Shown: piece by piece, positions 27,532-36,892 of the stretch | How the letters are laid out: each line of letters starts with the position of its first letter | How positions within the stretch are numbered: position 1 is the stretch's first letter | Assembly: GCA_964546145.1 (NCBI GenBank) | Contig: CAZJIU010000001.1 | Span: 39,460-103,459 of the forward strand | Reading direction: 5' to 3' | Source of the DNA: CAZAKO01 sp964546145 | GTDB lineage: Bacteria > Fidelibacterota > UBA2242 | DNA length: 64,000 bases | Notes under the pieces: model-generated | Seen by the model: the letters and a program-made list of their open reading frames with translations, nothing else | Told to the model about the DNA's origin: nothing | Database searches by the model: none | Made by a program: the position numbers and the translations under genes

Positions 27532-29706
27532 CTAAAAAATTACCCGGTCAACTTCTCGCTTTTCATCAATGTCGGTGTGAATCTGACAATGCTCGATAGG
27601 TTCAGTCCCTTTGATGAATATCTCGGTTTCAACCGGACAGTATTTCGAGGGCAGTAATTTGGTTTCTTTACAGATTTGGACCTCAATAATGCCTTCAGGT
27701 CGAATAAAGGGCTTACTCTTCCAGCCCATGATCTTGTGAGTTTCGCGCATAAATCTTGCCCAGATCGGAAGTGCCGCAACGGCCCCAGTTTGTTCCCGCC
27801 CTTTTTCTTTTCCCAGTGAAACTGTCGGATTATCAACACCGACATAGACGCCAGCGACTAAGTAAGGAGTGTAGCCAACGAACCAGGCGTCAGTATTATC
27901 ATTGGTTGTTCCGGTCTTCCCTCCGGCGATGTGGTTGAAGCCGAAACGCCAGCGGGCACTGGCACCGGTACCTTCATTGATATTCGTTTCCAGTAAGCTG
28001 GTGACAACGTAAGCAGTTTCCTCACTGAACACGTATTCCTGCTGGGGCGAATAGCTGGCGATTGTATTTCCATAGCGATCTTCAATCCGGGTGACGGCAA
28101 TCGGTTTAACCCAGACGCCGTGGTTAGCGAAAATACCATAGGCTGAAGTAATTTCGATTGGAATAACAGATGCCGAGCCCAGAGCAATTGCGTCAACGGC
28201 AGGCATAGGAGTTGTTATGTGCATTCTGCGGGCGGTTTCGACTACTGACTTTGGTGAAATTAGTTCCTGAACCAATCGTGCGGCAACCAGATTCAGGGAG
28301 CGTTTGATCCCTTCACGGAAGGTAGTTAATCCTCCGGTCGAGAGATCGAAGTTGTTCGGGACCCAGCGCTTGCCATCTTCCATGTAGACAACGATTGGTT
28401 GATTAAGTAATTGGGTTGTTACCGGGAAACCATTATCAATTGCGGTGGCATAGACAATCGGTTTGAAAACTGACCCTGGTTGGCGCTTAGCCTGGGTTGC
28501 GCGATTAAACTCCGATTCATTAAAATCACGGCCGCCAATCATTGCCAGAATTTTTCCAGTAGTCGGATCGATGGCAATCAAAGCACCCTGAACAATCAGC
28601 GAATAACCTAAAGCCGGGTCCATCGGTGTTTCACCCCGAATCATTGCTATTACCTGTTCTACAGTTAATGAGGAGTCAGGAATGATTGCATTAATCTCGT
28701 CTGGATGCTGTAGCAGCCGATTGTTTAAAATTTGTTGTTGAACCTTGAGGTGATTTTGGAAAGCCGAGTCTGCAGCAGCCTGGATTTCGGTATTGAGAGT
28801 CGTGTATATGGATAAGCCATCACGGTATATATCAACCTGTAAGTTTTCCTGCTCTTTCTGTAGCCACTGGCGGACATACTCAACGAAGTAGGGAGCAATT
28901 GTTGGGGGCAATTCAGGACGATTGACTTGTAAGGGTGCATTGCAGTAAAGGGCAAACTCTTCGTTGGTTAAATAACCTTTCTCCAGCATGCGGTATAAAA
29001 CCAGATTGCGCCGTTGATAGGCACTGATGGGTCGGTTAATTGGTGAATATCGGCCGGCATTCTGAATCACACCGGCTAATAGAGCGCACTCGTCAACTGT
29101 CAGTTGATCAGCGGTCTTATTGAAATAGCGTTTCGCAGCAGCTTGGATACCATATGCTCCACTGCCCAGCCAGCTGGAGTTAAGATACATTTCGACGATC
29201 TCATCCTTGCTGTACATCCGTTCGATCTGGAGGGCGGTGAGCAACTCCTTGATTTTGCGGGTAATGGTCTTCTCAAATCCGATTGATTCATAGAGAATCC
29301 GGGCTAATTGTTGAGTCAGGGTGCTTGCTCCCTGTCTTTTACTAAAGGTTAGGATATCCATTACTATTGCCCGGGAAAAGTCCCGCAAACTGAGACCCCA
29401 ATGATTATAAAAACGCGAATCCTCAATTGCAATCACGGCATTAACCATGGCCTGAGGAATTTTATCAATCGTCACATATATTCTACGTTGAGTATATAAT
29501 TCCTGTAGAACCTTGCCATCTTCGGAGTAGATCCGTGTGATTAGCTGCGGTTCGATGTTTTGCAATTGATCAATAGAAGGTAAATCCTTGGAGCAGTAGG
29601 ATAGAATGCCGATTACTATTAATGAGCCGAAAATATAGAAAACCATAACGTACAGCAATGCTGCGGACCAACTGATAACCTTTTTATTGCGATCGGCGCG
29701 TCCCAT
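27532..29706 (-). CDS. Penicillin-binding protein 1A (bifunctional)
   Basis: This 724-residue bifunctional peptidoglycan synthase has a short cytoplasmic tail and one membrane helix (about residues 14-37). The GT51 transglycosylase domain carries IEDSRFYNHWG and GASTLTQQLAR. The transpeptidase domain carries PGSVFKP (Ser-x-x-Lys), RSLN and GGKTGTTND. These are all expected catalytic motifs, so the protein looks active. It builds glycan strands and cross-links them in the periplasm. Signals for regulation are not visible. Confidence 0.95.
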   Translation of the reverse strand: MGRADRNKKVISWSAALLYVMVFYIFGSLIVIGILSYCSKDLPSIDQLQNIEPQLITRIYSEDGKVLQELYTQRRIYVTIDKIPQAMVNAVIAIEDSRFYNHWGLSLRDFSRAIVMDILTFSKRQGASTLTQQLARILYESIGFEKTITRKIKELLTALQIERMYSKDEIVEMYLNSSWLGSGAYGIQAAAKRYFNKTADQLTVDECALLAGVIQNAGRYSPINRPISAYQRRNLVLYRMLEKGYLTNEEFALYCNAPLQVNRPELPPTIAPYFVEYVRQWLQKEQENLQVDIYRDGLSIYTTLNTEIQAAADSAFQNHLKVQQQILNNRLLQHPDEINAIIPDSSLTVEQVIAMIRGETPMDPALGYSLIVQGALIAIDPTTGKILAMIGGRDFNESEFNRATQAKRQPGSVFKPIVYATAIDNGFPVTTQLLNQPIVVYMEDGKRWVPNNFDLSTGGLTTFREGIKRSLNLVAARLVQELISPKSVVETARRMHITTPMPAVDAIALGSASVIPIEITSAYGIFANHGVWVKPIAVTRIEDRYGNTIASYSPQQEYVFSEETAYVVTSLLETNINEGTGASARWRFGFNHIAGGKTGTTNDNTDAWFVGYTPYLVAGVYVGVDNPTVSLGKEKGREQTGAVAALPIWARFMRETHKIMGWKSKPFIRPEGIIEVQICKETKLLPSKYCPVETEIFIKGTEPIEHCQIHTDIDEKREVDRVIF

Positions 29707-29787
29707 CTGTAATCGAAGTTTACATTTTTTCCAGGTTTTTTACAATGTCCAATCTATAGACTAGCCAACTGTTTGGGTATTAAACGG

Positions 29788-30627
29788 TCACTTAAGATGC
29801 TTTGTTTCTGAGGCAATAATGTTAAGAGCCAGTGCTGACATGAATTTTGAGTAAGGTTTTTTAATCTTTGCAGCTGCAGCTTGAACCTCGTAGTGACTCA
29901 GGGGCGTTGTACTTATTCCGGTAGCCATGTTAGTTACCAGACTGACCACTAAAACCTGGAGCCCCAGGTGGGCGGCTACTAAAGCCTCTGGTAAGGTTGA
30001 CATTCCGACTACATCACCGCCGAGAGCCCTGATTATTCGGACTTCGGCATTGGTTTCATAACTGGGTCCGGTTGTCCAGCAATAGGTCCCTTCAAATAGG
30101 CGAATTCCTAACTGCCTACTGACGGATCGGGCGATTTTTGCCAATTTGGGAGTGAATATCTGTTCGGGAGCCAATTCGTCGGGAATTATTGGCAGTTGTG
30201 CAAAATTGATAAAATTGCGAATCATTGTTATTCCACCGGCGATTAGGTCTGGATTGACACTGCCCGCAGCGTTGGTCAGGATCAGGTTTTTAATTCCTAA
30301 GCGGTGGAGGAGTTGCACATAGAAGGTGACTTCAGCCAGGGTTTTCCCTTCATAGTAATGTACTCTACCCTGAATTGCAATCAGCTCCGCCTCCGAAATG
30401 CGCCCGAAGATTATGTTACCCTGATGCCCAGCTACTGAGACACTCGGGAAATGAGGTATTTGGCTATGCTTGAAGGTGAATTCGGTTTTCAGTTGGTGGG
30501 CAAAATATCCTAACCCCGAGCCCAACACAATTGCTATTGTCGGGATGGATGGAACCCTCGAACGAATATACGCCTCGGCTTCGGTTAATTGCTTTGGCGG
30601 AACAACAAAATCAAATTTATCGGTCAT
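29788..30627 (-). CDS. Purine nucleoside phosphorylase (trimeric type)
   Basis: This 279-residue PNP cleaves inosine or guanosine with phosphate in purine salvage. Signature segments are IVLGSGLGYFA near residue 35, VSVAGHQGNIIFG, the central LTNAAGSVN, and VVGMSTLPEALVAAHLGL. The length and motifs fit the mammalian-like trimeric family (PunA/DeoD2), not the hexameric DeoD family. It follows the inositol-phosphatase-family gene by 51 bases. Confidence 0.92.
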   Translation of the reverse strand: MTDKFDFVVPPKQLTEAEAYIRSRVPSIPTIAIVLGSGLGYFAHQLKTEFTFKHSQIPHFPSVSVAGHQGNIIFGRISEAELIAIQGRVHYYEGKTLAEVTFYVQLLHRLGIKNLILTNAAGSVNPDLIAGGITMIRNFINFAQLPIIPDELAPEQIFTPKLAKIARSVSRQLGIRLFEGTYCWTTGPSYETNAEVRIIRALGGDVVGMSTLPEALVAAHLGLQVLVVSLVTNMATGISTTPLSHYEVQAAAAKIKKPYSKFMSALALNIIASETKHLK

Positions 30628-30678
30628 AAATCACCTGATTCCAATACTTACACAAGTTATCAAGAATCCAAAGATAAG

Positions 30679-31485
30679 TTACGGATTATTTTGGTTTTGG
30701 TGAAAAATGTGCTTAATCATTGCCACCAAAGGCACTGATCCGGCAATTATTCCTATAGGGACTTGGGGATTGGGATGATTATAGGTTGGGATTTCTAATT
30801 TTCCATTGAGTACTCCCCCACCCGCGGCTTGAATAAGTAGGTCACCGGCACAAATATCCCATTCATTTTTCGGTTTTAAACTGATATAGAGATCGCACTG
30901 CCCGGCTGCTGTATGCGCCATTTTGTTTGCTACGCCGCCGCAGATAAGCCGCTTTTGGAACAGGTGCTGATATTCGTTCCAGAGTCCTGCTGCAGTTTCA
31001 GAGCGACTGACACATAGGGTGGCACTTGAGAGTTCGGATTCAGTGCTGCATTGAAGTGGATTGCCATTAAGCTGACCAGCGCTGTCCTTTGCTGTCGAAA
31101 AGAGCTCCTTAGTTATCGGATTGTAGATTACGCCAACAACCGGCAGGGAATTCTCCGTCAGGGCTACCGACACTACGAATTCCGGACGACAATTTATGAA
31201 CTCCCGGGTGCCATCCAATGGGTCAACAATCCAGACGCGCCTTGTTGATAGCCTTTCCGGGGTGTCCTCAGTCTCTTCAGAAAGCCAGCCATCATCCGGA
31301 AATTCGGTGGTAAGCGTTTTCCGTAAATAATTGTCGGCTTCAACATCGGCTGTGGTAACTGGATTGTCAAAGCTTTTATCCCTGACCCGATAATTTTTCT
31401 GATAGTATTTCAGGATGATTTTACCAGCGCCGATCGCCGCCTGAATTGCCAGTTCCAGTTCAGTTGCATAGGGTGAATCTAAAAT
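30679..31485 (-). CDS. Inositol monophosphatase/CysQ-family phosphatase with probable ATT start codon
   Basis: The reading frame encodes 268 residues of the IMPase fold. Conserved parts are PVTTADVEAD, LSEETED (metal-binding glutamates), VDPLDGTREF (the DPxDGT motif) and the late WDICAGDLL. The family includes inositol phosphatase, CysQ (PAP phosphatase) and fructose-1,6-bisphosphatase; this one is closest to CysQ-like forms. No ATG, GTG or TTG precedes the conserved N-terminal helix in frame. An AAGGAG ribosome site ends 9 bases before an in-frame ATT at 31485, just after the stop of the upstream gene. I take ATT as start. A base error or a CTG start 24 bases further on are alternatives. Using only normal starts would begin inside the DPLDGT motif and lose the first 90 residues. 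Confidence 0.85.
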   Translation of the reverse strand: MLDSPYATELELAIQAAIGAGKIILKYYQKNYRVRDKSFDNPVTTADVEADNYLRKTLTTEFPDDGWLSEETEDTPERLSTRRVWIVDPLDGTREFINCRPEFVVSVALTENSLPVVGVIYNPITKELFSTAKDSAGQLNGNPLQCSTESELSSATLCVSRSETAAGLWNEYQHLFQKRLICGGVANKMAHTAAGQCDLYISLKPKNEWDICAGDLLIQAAGGGVLNGKLEIPTYNHPNPQVPIGIIAGSVPLVAMIKHIFHQNQNNP

Positions 31486-31489
31486 GGGA

Positions 31490-32101
31490 TTAAACTCCTT
31501 TTGATAATATTACCACTTCGCAGCTGCATAAATCTTTGAATTTTTGGGCGTCGGCAAGCGAGCCGACGATACTGCCATAATGAATCGGGACTGCAAACTT
31601 AGGGCGGATAAGCTCGGCTGCCCGGGCGGCATCGGTTGCCGACATGGTGTAAATGCCTCCAATTGGTAAAAAGGCGATATCACAAGAAAGCTTGTTCATC
31701 TCGGGAATCAGGTCGGTATCGCCAGCGTGATAATATCGAACTCCACCCATGGTAATCAAATAGCCAACATTATTATTAGCCCGGGGATGGTAACTTTTTT
31801 GAATGTTGTAGGCTGGAACGGCCTCGATAACTACCGTATCGAAGGTTAGTGTATCTCCTATTCGGATTTTGCGAATGTTGCCTTGTAGGTAGGTTTTAAT
31901 CGAAGCAGGAACCACGATTGTGGTTTTTGGGGTCCTGATTTTTTCGATGTCGGTAACCGATAGATGGTCGTAATGGTCGTGCGTGATCAGAATCAGATCA
32001 GCCGGGTCACTTCTTTTAAGCTGGAATGGATCGATGAAAATTGTCTTTTCACCACTGATTTCGATGGATGAATGCCCCAGCCACTTGACGTTTTCTAACA
32101 T
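31490..32101 (-). CDS. Metal-dependent hydrolase, metallo-beta-lactamase fold (UPF0173-like)
   Basis: This 203-residue protein has the compact MBL fold. WLGHSSIEI is followed by ITHDHYDHLS, the HxHxDH zinc motif, and then YYHAGDTDLI with the bridging aspartate. The late FAVPIHYGS supplies a histidine. The substrate is unknown for this group. Its stop codon lies 4 bases before the ATT start of the next gene, so translation is probably coupled. Confidence 0.88.
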   Translation of the reverse strand: MLENVKWLGHSSIEISGEKTIFIDPFQLKRSDPADLILITHDHYDHLSVTDIEKIRTPKTTIVVPASIKTYLQGNIRKIRIGDTLTFDTVVIEAVPAYNIQKSYHPRANNNVGYLITMGGVRYYHAGDTDLIPEMNKLSCDIAFLPIGGIYTMSATDAARAAELIRPKFAVPIHYGSIVGSLADAQKFKDLCSCEVVILSKGV

Positions 32102-32245
32102 AGTACCCTCGCTTGCTGTCCTTATTCTAAGTCGCTGAAAAAGAGCCTCACAACACTCAATATTTAAGCATAATTTATAGATATTTCAAGATAGTATATC
32201 TGATTTGATTATCATGATTAGATAAATGTTTATTTCGAAATTTTT

Positions 32246-32830
32246 ATGATTTTTTACTATATTGACACCAAACTATTTTTTATTATGCGAGCATCCTTAA
32301 TAAATGAGCTTTTGCGGGCTTTGACTGATTCCAGAACGATTAAAATCACCGGTGTTGTCCTATTTCTTAACCTGATTGTGTTTACTGCGGGTTGGTTTTA
32401 TGTAGATCAATTCATATCACGCAAACCATGTGTTGTTTGCGGTAGACCGAATACCAAGCCGGTTAAGACGCTCTGGCAATATGAAGTGAAAGTGATTCCT
32501 TACTGTAAGGATGTTGTTTTGTGGTATTGTCCACTTCATATTAACGATGCACCACTGTTAGTAACCCGGATGCCTTCTTTAAAGGACACAATATTTAAGC
32601 GATATATATTAGCGGTAATCGGTGGCTTGATTCAGATGATTACCTTATTTTATGCTTTGGTCTTGATGAGATTTGAAATTAAATATTTGGCCATCAGTCC
32701 ATTGGTTATTGGTATTGCATTCCTGGTTGGAAGTACAACCTCTTCTTTAAGTTTGACTATTATATTCGCTTCAGTTGCCCTATTCCCGTTGATATTCCTC
32801 TATCTGTGGTTAAAAAAGAAAGATCATTAA
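32246..32830 (+). CDS. Uncharacterised membrane protein with Cys-rich loop
   Basis: I do not recognise this 194-residue protein. It has four hydrophobic segments: about residues 34-53, 121-141, 147-163 and 168-189. Between the first and second lies a loop with CVVCG, a later YC, and WYCPLH. This is a set of cysteines and a histidine that could bind zinc or a haem-like cofactor. The start is unsure: the ATG at 32246 has no clear ribosome site, and an ATG at 32285 would give 181 residues and begin just before the first helix. It begins a three-gene plus-strand group in an otherwise minus-strand region. Confidence 0.6.
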   Translation: MIFYYIDTKLFFIMRASLINELLRALTDSRTIKITGVVLFLNLIVFTAGWFYVDQFISRKPCVVCGRPNTKPVKTLWQYEVKVIPYCKDVVLWYCPLHINDAPLLVTRMPSLKDTIFKRYILAVIGGLIQMITLFYALVLMRFEIKYLAISPLVIGIAFLVGSTTSSLSLTIIFASVALFPLIFLYLWLKKKDH

Positions 32831-32845
32831 GTTCAAGGAGGAGAA

Positions 32846-33346
32846 ATGGACCTTGATTACATTTTTCGTCGGAGGAGTATTCGTAGATATACCGATGAGA
32901 TTGTAACCGATCAACAGATTAAATACATCCTTGAGGCGGCGATGGCTGCCCCATCCTCAAACAATATGAAACCGTGGCACTTCATCGTGATTCAGGATCG
33001 TGATAAACTAAATCAGATCGCTGAGAAACACCCACATGCTAAAATGCTTGTTCAAGCGCCGTTAGCTATTGTTATTTGTGGTGATGTTGTTTATTCCCCT
33101 AAATATTGGTATCAGGATTGTGCAGCTGCTACGGAGAACATCCTGCTGGCGTTGCCGGAATTGGGACTCGGCGGAGTCTGGATTGGGTATCACCCCCGCA
33201 GCGGAGCAGATAATGTTTTAAAAGATGTTATTCCGCTTCCGGACAATATCCGCATATTCAGTCTGGTTGCAGTCGGTCATCCCGATGAAGAAAAAATTTC
33301 CCGTTCACAATATGAGGATGTTAAAATACATTACGAGGCTTGGTAA
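32846..33346 (+). CDS. Nitroreductase-family flavoprotein
   Basis: This 166-residue FMN-dependent oxidoreductase of the short nitroreductase type has RRRSIRRYTDEIV at the N-terminus for FMN phosphate binding. AAPSSNNMKPWHFIVI comes next, then GLGGVWIGYHPR. The family reduces nitro groups, quinones or flavin-linked substrates with NAD(P)H; the natural substrate is unknown. The start follows an AAGGAGG ribosome site 8 bases upstream. It lies 15 bases from the membrane protein gene and 18 bases from the next oxidoreductase. Confidence 0.9.
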   Translation: MDLDYIFRRRSIRRYTDEIVTDQQIKYILEAAMAAPSSNNMKPWHFIVIQDRDKLNQIAEKHPHAKMLVQAPLAIVICGDVVYSPKYWYQDCAAATENILLALPELGLGGVWIGYHPRSGADNVLKDVIPLPDNIRIFSLVAVGHPDEEKISRSQYEDVKIHYEAW

Positions 33347-33364
33347 TAATCCACAAGGAGTAGC

Positions 33365-34483
33365 ATGGATCAGGCAGATATTGTCATCATTGGTGCCGGT
33401 GTAGTTGGTCTGGCAATCGCTCAACGATTATCGTACTCAAATAAAAAGGTCATCCTCCTGGAAAGACATGCCACTTTTGGCCAGGATAGTTCTACCCGTA
33501 ACAGTGAAGTTATTCATGGCGGAATGTATTATCCGACCAATAGTCTTAAAGCCGGACTATGTGTGGAGGGCAATCGGCAACTGTACCAAATTTGCCAACA
33601 AAATGGTATTCCCCATCGCCGGACTGGCAAATTAATCATTGCTAATAGTGATGAAGAACTAAGCAATATTGAAGAGATTTACCGACAGGGACAAATCAAT
33701 CGGGTGCCTGACCTGGTTATGCTTGAGGGAAAGGAAATTAAAAAACTCGAGCCACATGTCCAGGCTAAGTGGGCACTAATGAGTCCTTCTTCCGGCATCT
33801 TGGATGCTACTGCTTTAATGGGCTATTTCGAAAGCATAGCGCTCCACAATGGAGTAAAAATCCTATATGAGCATGAGGGAATAGATCTTGAGAAATTGAT
33901 TGAAAAATATCGGGTTACTGTAAAGCGATCCGATGGAAATCAGGTGAAGATTGTAACTGAAGTTTTGATCAATGCTGCTGGGCTGAATGCCGATAAAATC
34001 GCGGCAATGCTGGGAATTGACATTGATCAGTATCACTATCGGATCCATTGGGTCAAAGGTGAATATTTTAATATCGATAATCGTCACCGGGTGAAAATGA
34101 CTCATCTGATCTATCCCACCCCCACACCGGTAAGTCTGGGAATTCACGTACGGCTACGAATGGATGGTACCTTTGCCCTGGGACCTAATGCGATTTATGT
34201 TAATGCGATTGATTACGACGTTGATCCAGCCCACGCTAAAGAATTTTTTGAGAATTGTCACAGCTATTTACCTTTCTTGGAGCAGAGTGATCTGTCTCCC
34301 GGGATTGCCGGTATCAGGGCGAAGCTTCAGGCAGAAGGCGAATCGGCGCAAGATTTTGTAATTCGTTCTGAAGCAGACAAGGGCTTGCCCGGTTTTATCA
34401 ACTTGGTGGGGATTGATTCGCCTGCCTTGACTGCCAGCGGTGCGATTGCGGAATTAGTTTGGGAAATTTTGCAGGGACTTTAG
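33365..34483 (+). CDS. FAD-dependent oxidoreductase, L-2-hydroxyglutarate oxidase (LhgO)-like
   Basis: This 372-residue DAO-family protein has an N-terminal FAD-binding GAGVVGLAIA and the LhgO-like RNSEVIHGGMYYPTNSLKA. The middle holds VLINAAGLNADKIA, and the C-terminus IRAKLQ and FINLVGIDSPALTASG. LhgO oxidises L-2-hydroxyglutarate to 2-oxoglutarate and passes electrons to the quinone pool. A glycerol-3-phosphate-like substrate is also possible. It starts after an AAGGAG site and ends the three-gene plus-strand group. Confidence 0.85.
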   Translation: MDQADIVIIGAGVVGLAIAQRLSYSNKKVILLERHATFGQDSSTRNSEVIHGGMYYPTNSLKAGLCVEGNRQLYQICQQNGIPHRRTGKLIIANSDEELSNIEEIYRQGQINRVPDLVMLEGKEIKKLEPHVQAKWALMSPSSGILDATALMGYFESIALHNGVKILYEHEGIDLEKLIEKYRVTVKRSDGNQVKIVTEVLINAAGLNADKIAAMLGIDIDQYHYRIHWVKGEYFNIDNRHRVKMTHLIYPTPTPVSLGIHVRLRMDGTFALGPNAIYVNAIDYDVDPAHAKEFFENCHSYLPFLEQSDLSPGIAGIRAKLQAEGESAQDFVIRSEADKGLPGFINLVGIDSPALTASGAIAELVWEILQGL

Positions 34484-34563
34484 AAGAAAATTGATAAGTA
34501 TGAATTTCCCCCGATGAGTTATTCAGCATTAGTTCGGTGTGGAGAGAAAGAAATAGTGCGATT

Positions 34564-36561
34564 TTAGTTATCTGTTTGATTATCTTTTTTGAATTTTTTC
34601 CGCATTACATCGAATGTTGATAGCAGAACCGGGCCGATGAATAAATCCCCTAAGAGGGCAGTGAAAACCGCGATACTGGACAATATCCCAAAATCGAGGA
34701 GAATTCTGGTTTGGGAGAAGATAAAAATCAGGAATCCGGTAGCTAAAACCAGGGAAGTAAAAACCAGTGCCCGGCCGACTTTTATCAGAGCAGTGCGCAT
34801 GGCGATATGGATATCTCTGCTCAGACGGTATTCATGTCTAAAATGAGTGAAATAATGGATGGTGTCGTCCACTACTATACCGATTGCTACTGAGGCAATA
34901 ATTGCAGTTGCCATATTTAACCGGAAACCAGCCCAGCCCATTAATCCTAAAAGGAATACTACCGGGAAAANNNNNNNNNNNNNNNNNNNNNNNNNNNNNN
35001 NNNNNNNNNNNNNNNNNNNNNNNNNNNNNNNNNNNNNNNNNNNNNNNNNNNNNNNNNNNNNNNNNNNNNNATAATCTACCATTGAATAACTAATCGAGAC
35101 CTGAGGCACTGCGGCTAATTGGATTTGTAAAGCTTCTATTTCAGATAAAACCCCAGGATTTTTAAAAGTATCTTCCATGCCGCTGATGATAATCTCGGTG
35201 TTTGAAACGCCGGAGAGCCGGTTGTCCAGAAATCTGGTGTCCTGGTACAGCCGGGTTTTAGGTTTGAGATATTCGACCATGGAACCTTCGATCTGGATCC
35301 GCGGTATCCCGGCAGCCATGATGATAGTAAGGGCGGAAAAGACCAAAATGACCGACCAGCGGTAATGCTCATTAATTTTTGCAATCTTAGTGAGTAAATG
35401 CTTGACCGCCGCAGGTTCTCTCTGGAAAGACACTAAGGAACCAGGTCGCAGCCATAACAAGCTGATGGGAATAAGTAAAATAGATAAAAGGAAGGAAATC
35501 ATTATCCCGAAAGCCGCAAAGACTCCCAGGTCGTAAATTGCTGGGATTGGGCTGGTTATCAAAGAACCAAATCCGACAGCTGTTGTCAATGAGGTGAAGA
35601 AACAAGGTGAGCCGGCCTTCTTCAGTGCGGCAATGACCGCCTGATGTTTATCACGAAGATTAGCATATTCGATGCGGAACTGACTAATCAAGTGGATGGA
35701 ATTGGCTAAGCCAATGATTGTTATCAAAGCGAAAAGGGTGGTAGAAACAGGGGTTATTGGAGAATTCAAAAAACCCTTGAGTCCAATGACCCAGATGAGA
35801 GAAATGAAAACCGTTAGTAAAGGGAATATTATTGAGACTGCATTTCTGAAAATGAGGATGAGAAATATTGCTGAGATGAGCATTGAGAGCGGGAAGAAAA
35901 TTTGAATGTCGCGCTGCATCAAAAAACTTATCTCGGTATCAGTAATCATCTGGCCGCCAATATGAAAATGATAGCCAGTTCGTACGGTTTCCTTTTTGAT
36001 AATATTGTTAATCGAATCGTTTATTGCACGGTTGTATTCGCTTGAATACCCGGATGCATCGGTGTTTCTTTCCTGAATGAGCATGATGGCAACCGTATTA
36101 AAATCCCGGGCAATTAGATTGCCATAGACAAATGGGTTCTGCTTAATCCGCGACTTAATCGCGGCTATATCAAGAGGTTTACTATTCTCTGTGGGAAGGA
36201 GGTTTTTAACTTCCAACCCCTCAGACGTGCCAATGATATCCTCGACGTTTGCCAGACTGATAACTTCACGAATATTGGGTATTTGAGAGAGAGTATCGCT
36301 CAAATCAGTCAGGTATTGAACTTCTTCCGGGGAGAAAGGATTCTTCCAGGAATATGCTATGATTACAAATTCGCTGGCCTCAAAGCTGTCTTTAAAATTT
36401 CGGTAAATCGTGAGAATTGAGTCATTTGCCGGGAACCAGGTTGTTTCATCCTCTTTCATCTCCAAAGTAGGAATGAAGGGTAAAGCCAAAATGGTCAGGA
36501 TGAGAATGCCAATCAGGATTGGAATCCGGGCTTTTATTATCCATTGGGAGATGCGTTCCAT
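34564..36561 (-). CDS. MMPL/RND-superfamily exporter, interrupted by assembly gap
   Basis: The protein has the hydrophobe/amphiphile exporter layout. There is an N-terminal membrane helix, a periplasmic domain, and a first block of about five helices (near 215-370). A second periplasmic domain and a second helix block with GIVVDDTIHYFTHFRHEYR follow. It is cut by 100 N at 34971-35070. Only about 70 residues of the second periplasmic domain are present, against about 170 for the first, and one helix is missing. The real gap is therefore probably several hundred bases, and the 665-residue frame across the N run is a coincidence. Such pumps export lipids or hopanoid-like molecules. Confidence 0.85.
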   Translation of the reverse strand: MERISQWIIKARIPILIGILILTILALPFIPTLEMKEDETTWFPANDSILTIYRNFKDSFEASEFVIIAYSWKNPFSPEEVQYLTDLSDTLSQIPNIREVISLANVEDIIGTSEGLEVKNLLPTENSKPLDIAAIKSRIKQNPFVYGNLIARDFNTVAIMLIQERNTDASGYSSEYNRAINDSINNIIKKETVRTGYHFHIGGQMITDTEISFLMQRDIQIFFPLSMLISAIFLILIFRNAVSIIFPLLTVFISLIWVIGLKGFLNSPITPVSTTLFALITIIGLANSIHLISQFRIEYANLRDKHQAVIAALKKAGSPCFFTSLTTAVGFGSLITSPIPAIYDLGVFAAFGIMISFLLSILLIPISLLWLRPGSLVSFQREPAAVKHLLTKIAKINEHYRWSVILVFSALTIIMAAGIPRIQIEGSMVEYLKPKTRLYQDTRFLDNRLSGVSNTEIIISGMEDTFKNPGVLSEIEALQIQLAAVPQVSISYSMVDYXXXXXXXXXXXXXXXXXXXXXXXXXXXXXXXXXXFPVVFLLGLMGWAGFRLNMATAIIASVAIGIVVDDTIHYFTHFRHEYRLSRDIHIAMRTALIKVGRALVFTSLVLATGFLIFIFSQTRILLDFGILSSIAVFTALLGDLFIGPVLLSTFDVMRKKFKKDNQTDN
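34971..35070. other. Assembly gap (100 N)
   Basis: This run of exactly 100 undetermined bases is the usual placeholder for a scaffold join of unknown length. It falls inside the MMPL/RND exporter gene. Comparison of the two periplasmic domains suggests roughly 400 or more bases of coding sequence are missing. Confidence 0.98.
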
Positions 36562-36683
36562 GTTAATCTCAGCATTAAGGCGAAAATCTACCTTGCGATT
36601 TTATCTGAGGCAAGCTAATTATAAGGAGATATTGGATTAAAATAAGAGCATTAATTTTGGAGTACTTGGACATTAATTTTTAG

Positions 36684-36881
36684 TTAATTCGTTTTGCGGT
36701 AGTAAAGCAATAAGCTTAGTTTTACGACTCCCATAATCAATAGAATGCTCATCAAATCCCAGCGGAAAACCGCCTCCTTGAAATACTGGTAGAGGATCCA
36801 GATACCCATTAGTACTCCGCCGACCATACCCGCCACACTGGTTGATTTCAAACGATGAATCAGATACCGCTCATCAAACAT
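36684..36881 (-). CDS. Small two-helix membrane protein
   Basis: This 65-residue protein is not assigned to a named family. It has a charged N-terminus (MFDERYLIHRLKS), then two hydrophobic segments, about residues 17-34 and 42-60, and a short basic tail. A GGAGGT ribosome site lies 5 bases before the ATG. It follows the XRE regulator gene by 11 bases, a common pairing of a small HTH regulator with a small membrane protein. Its function may be to modulate or report to the regulator, which is inference. Confidence 0.7.
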   Translation of the reverse strand: MFDERYLIHRLKSTSVAGMVGGVLMGIWILYQYFKEAVFRWDLMSILLIMGVVKLSLLLYYRKTN

Positions 36882-36892
36882 TTTGACCTCCG

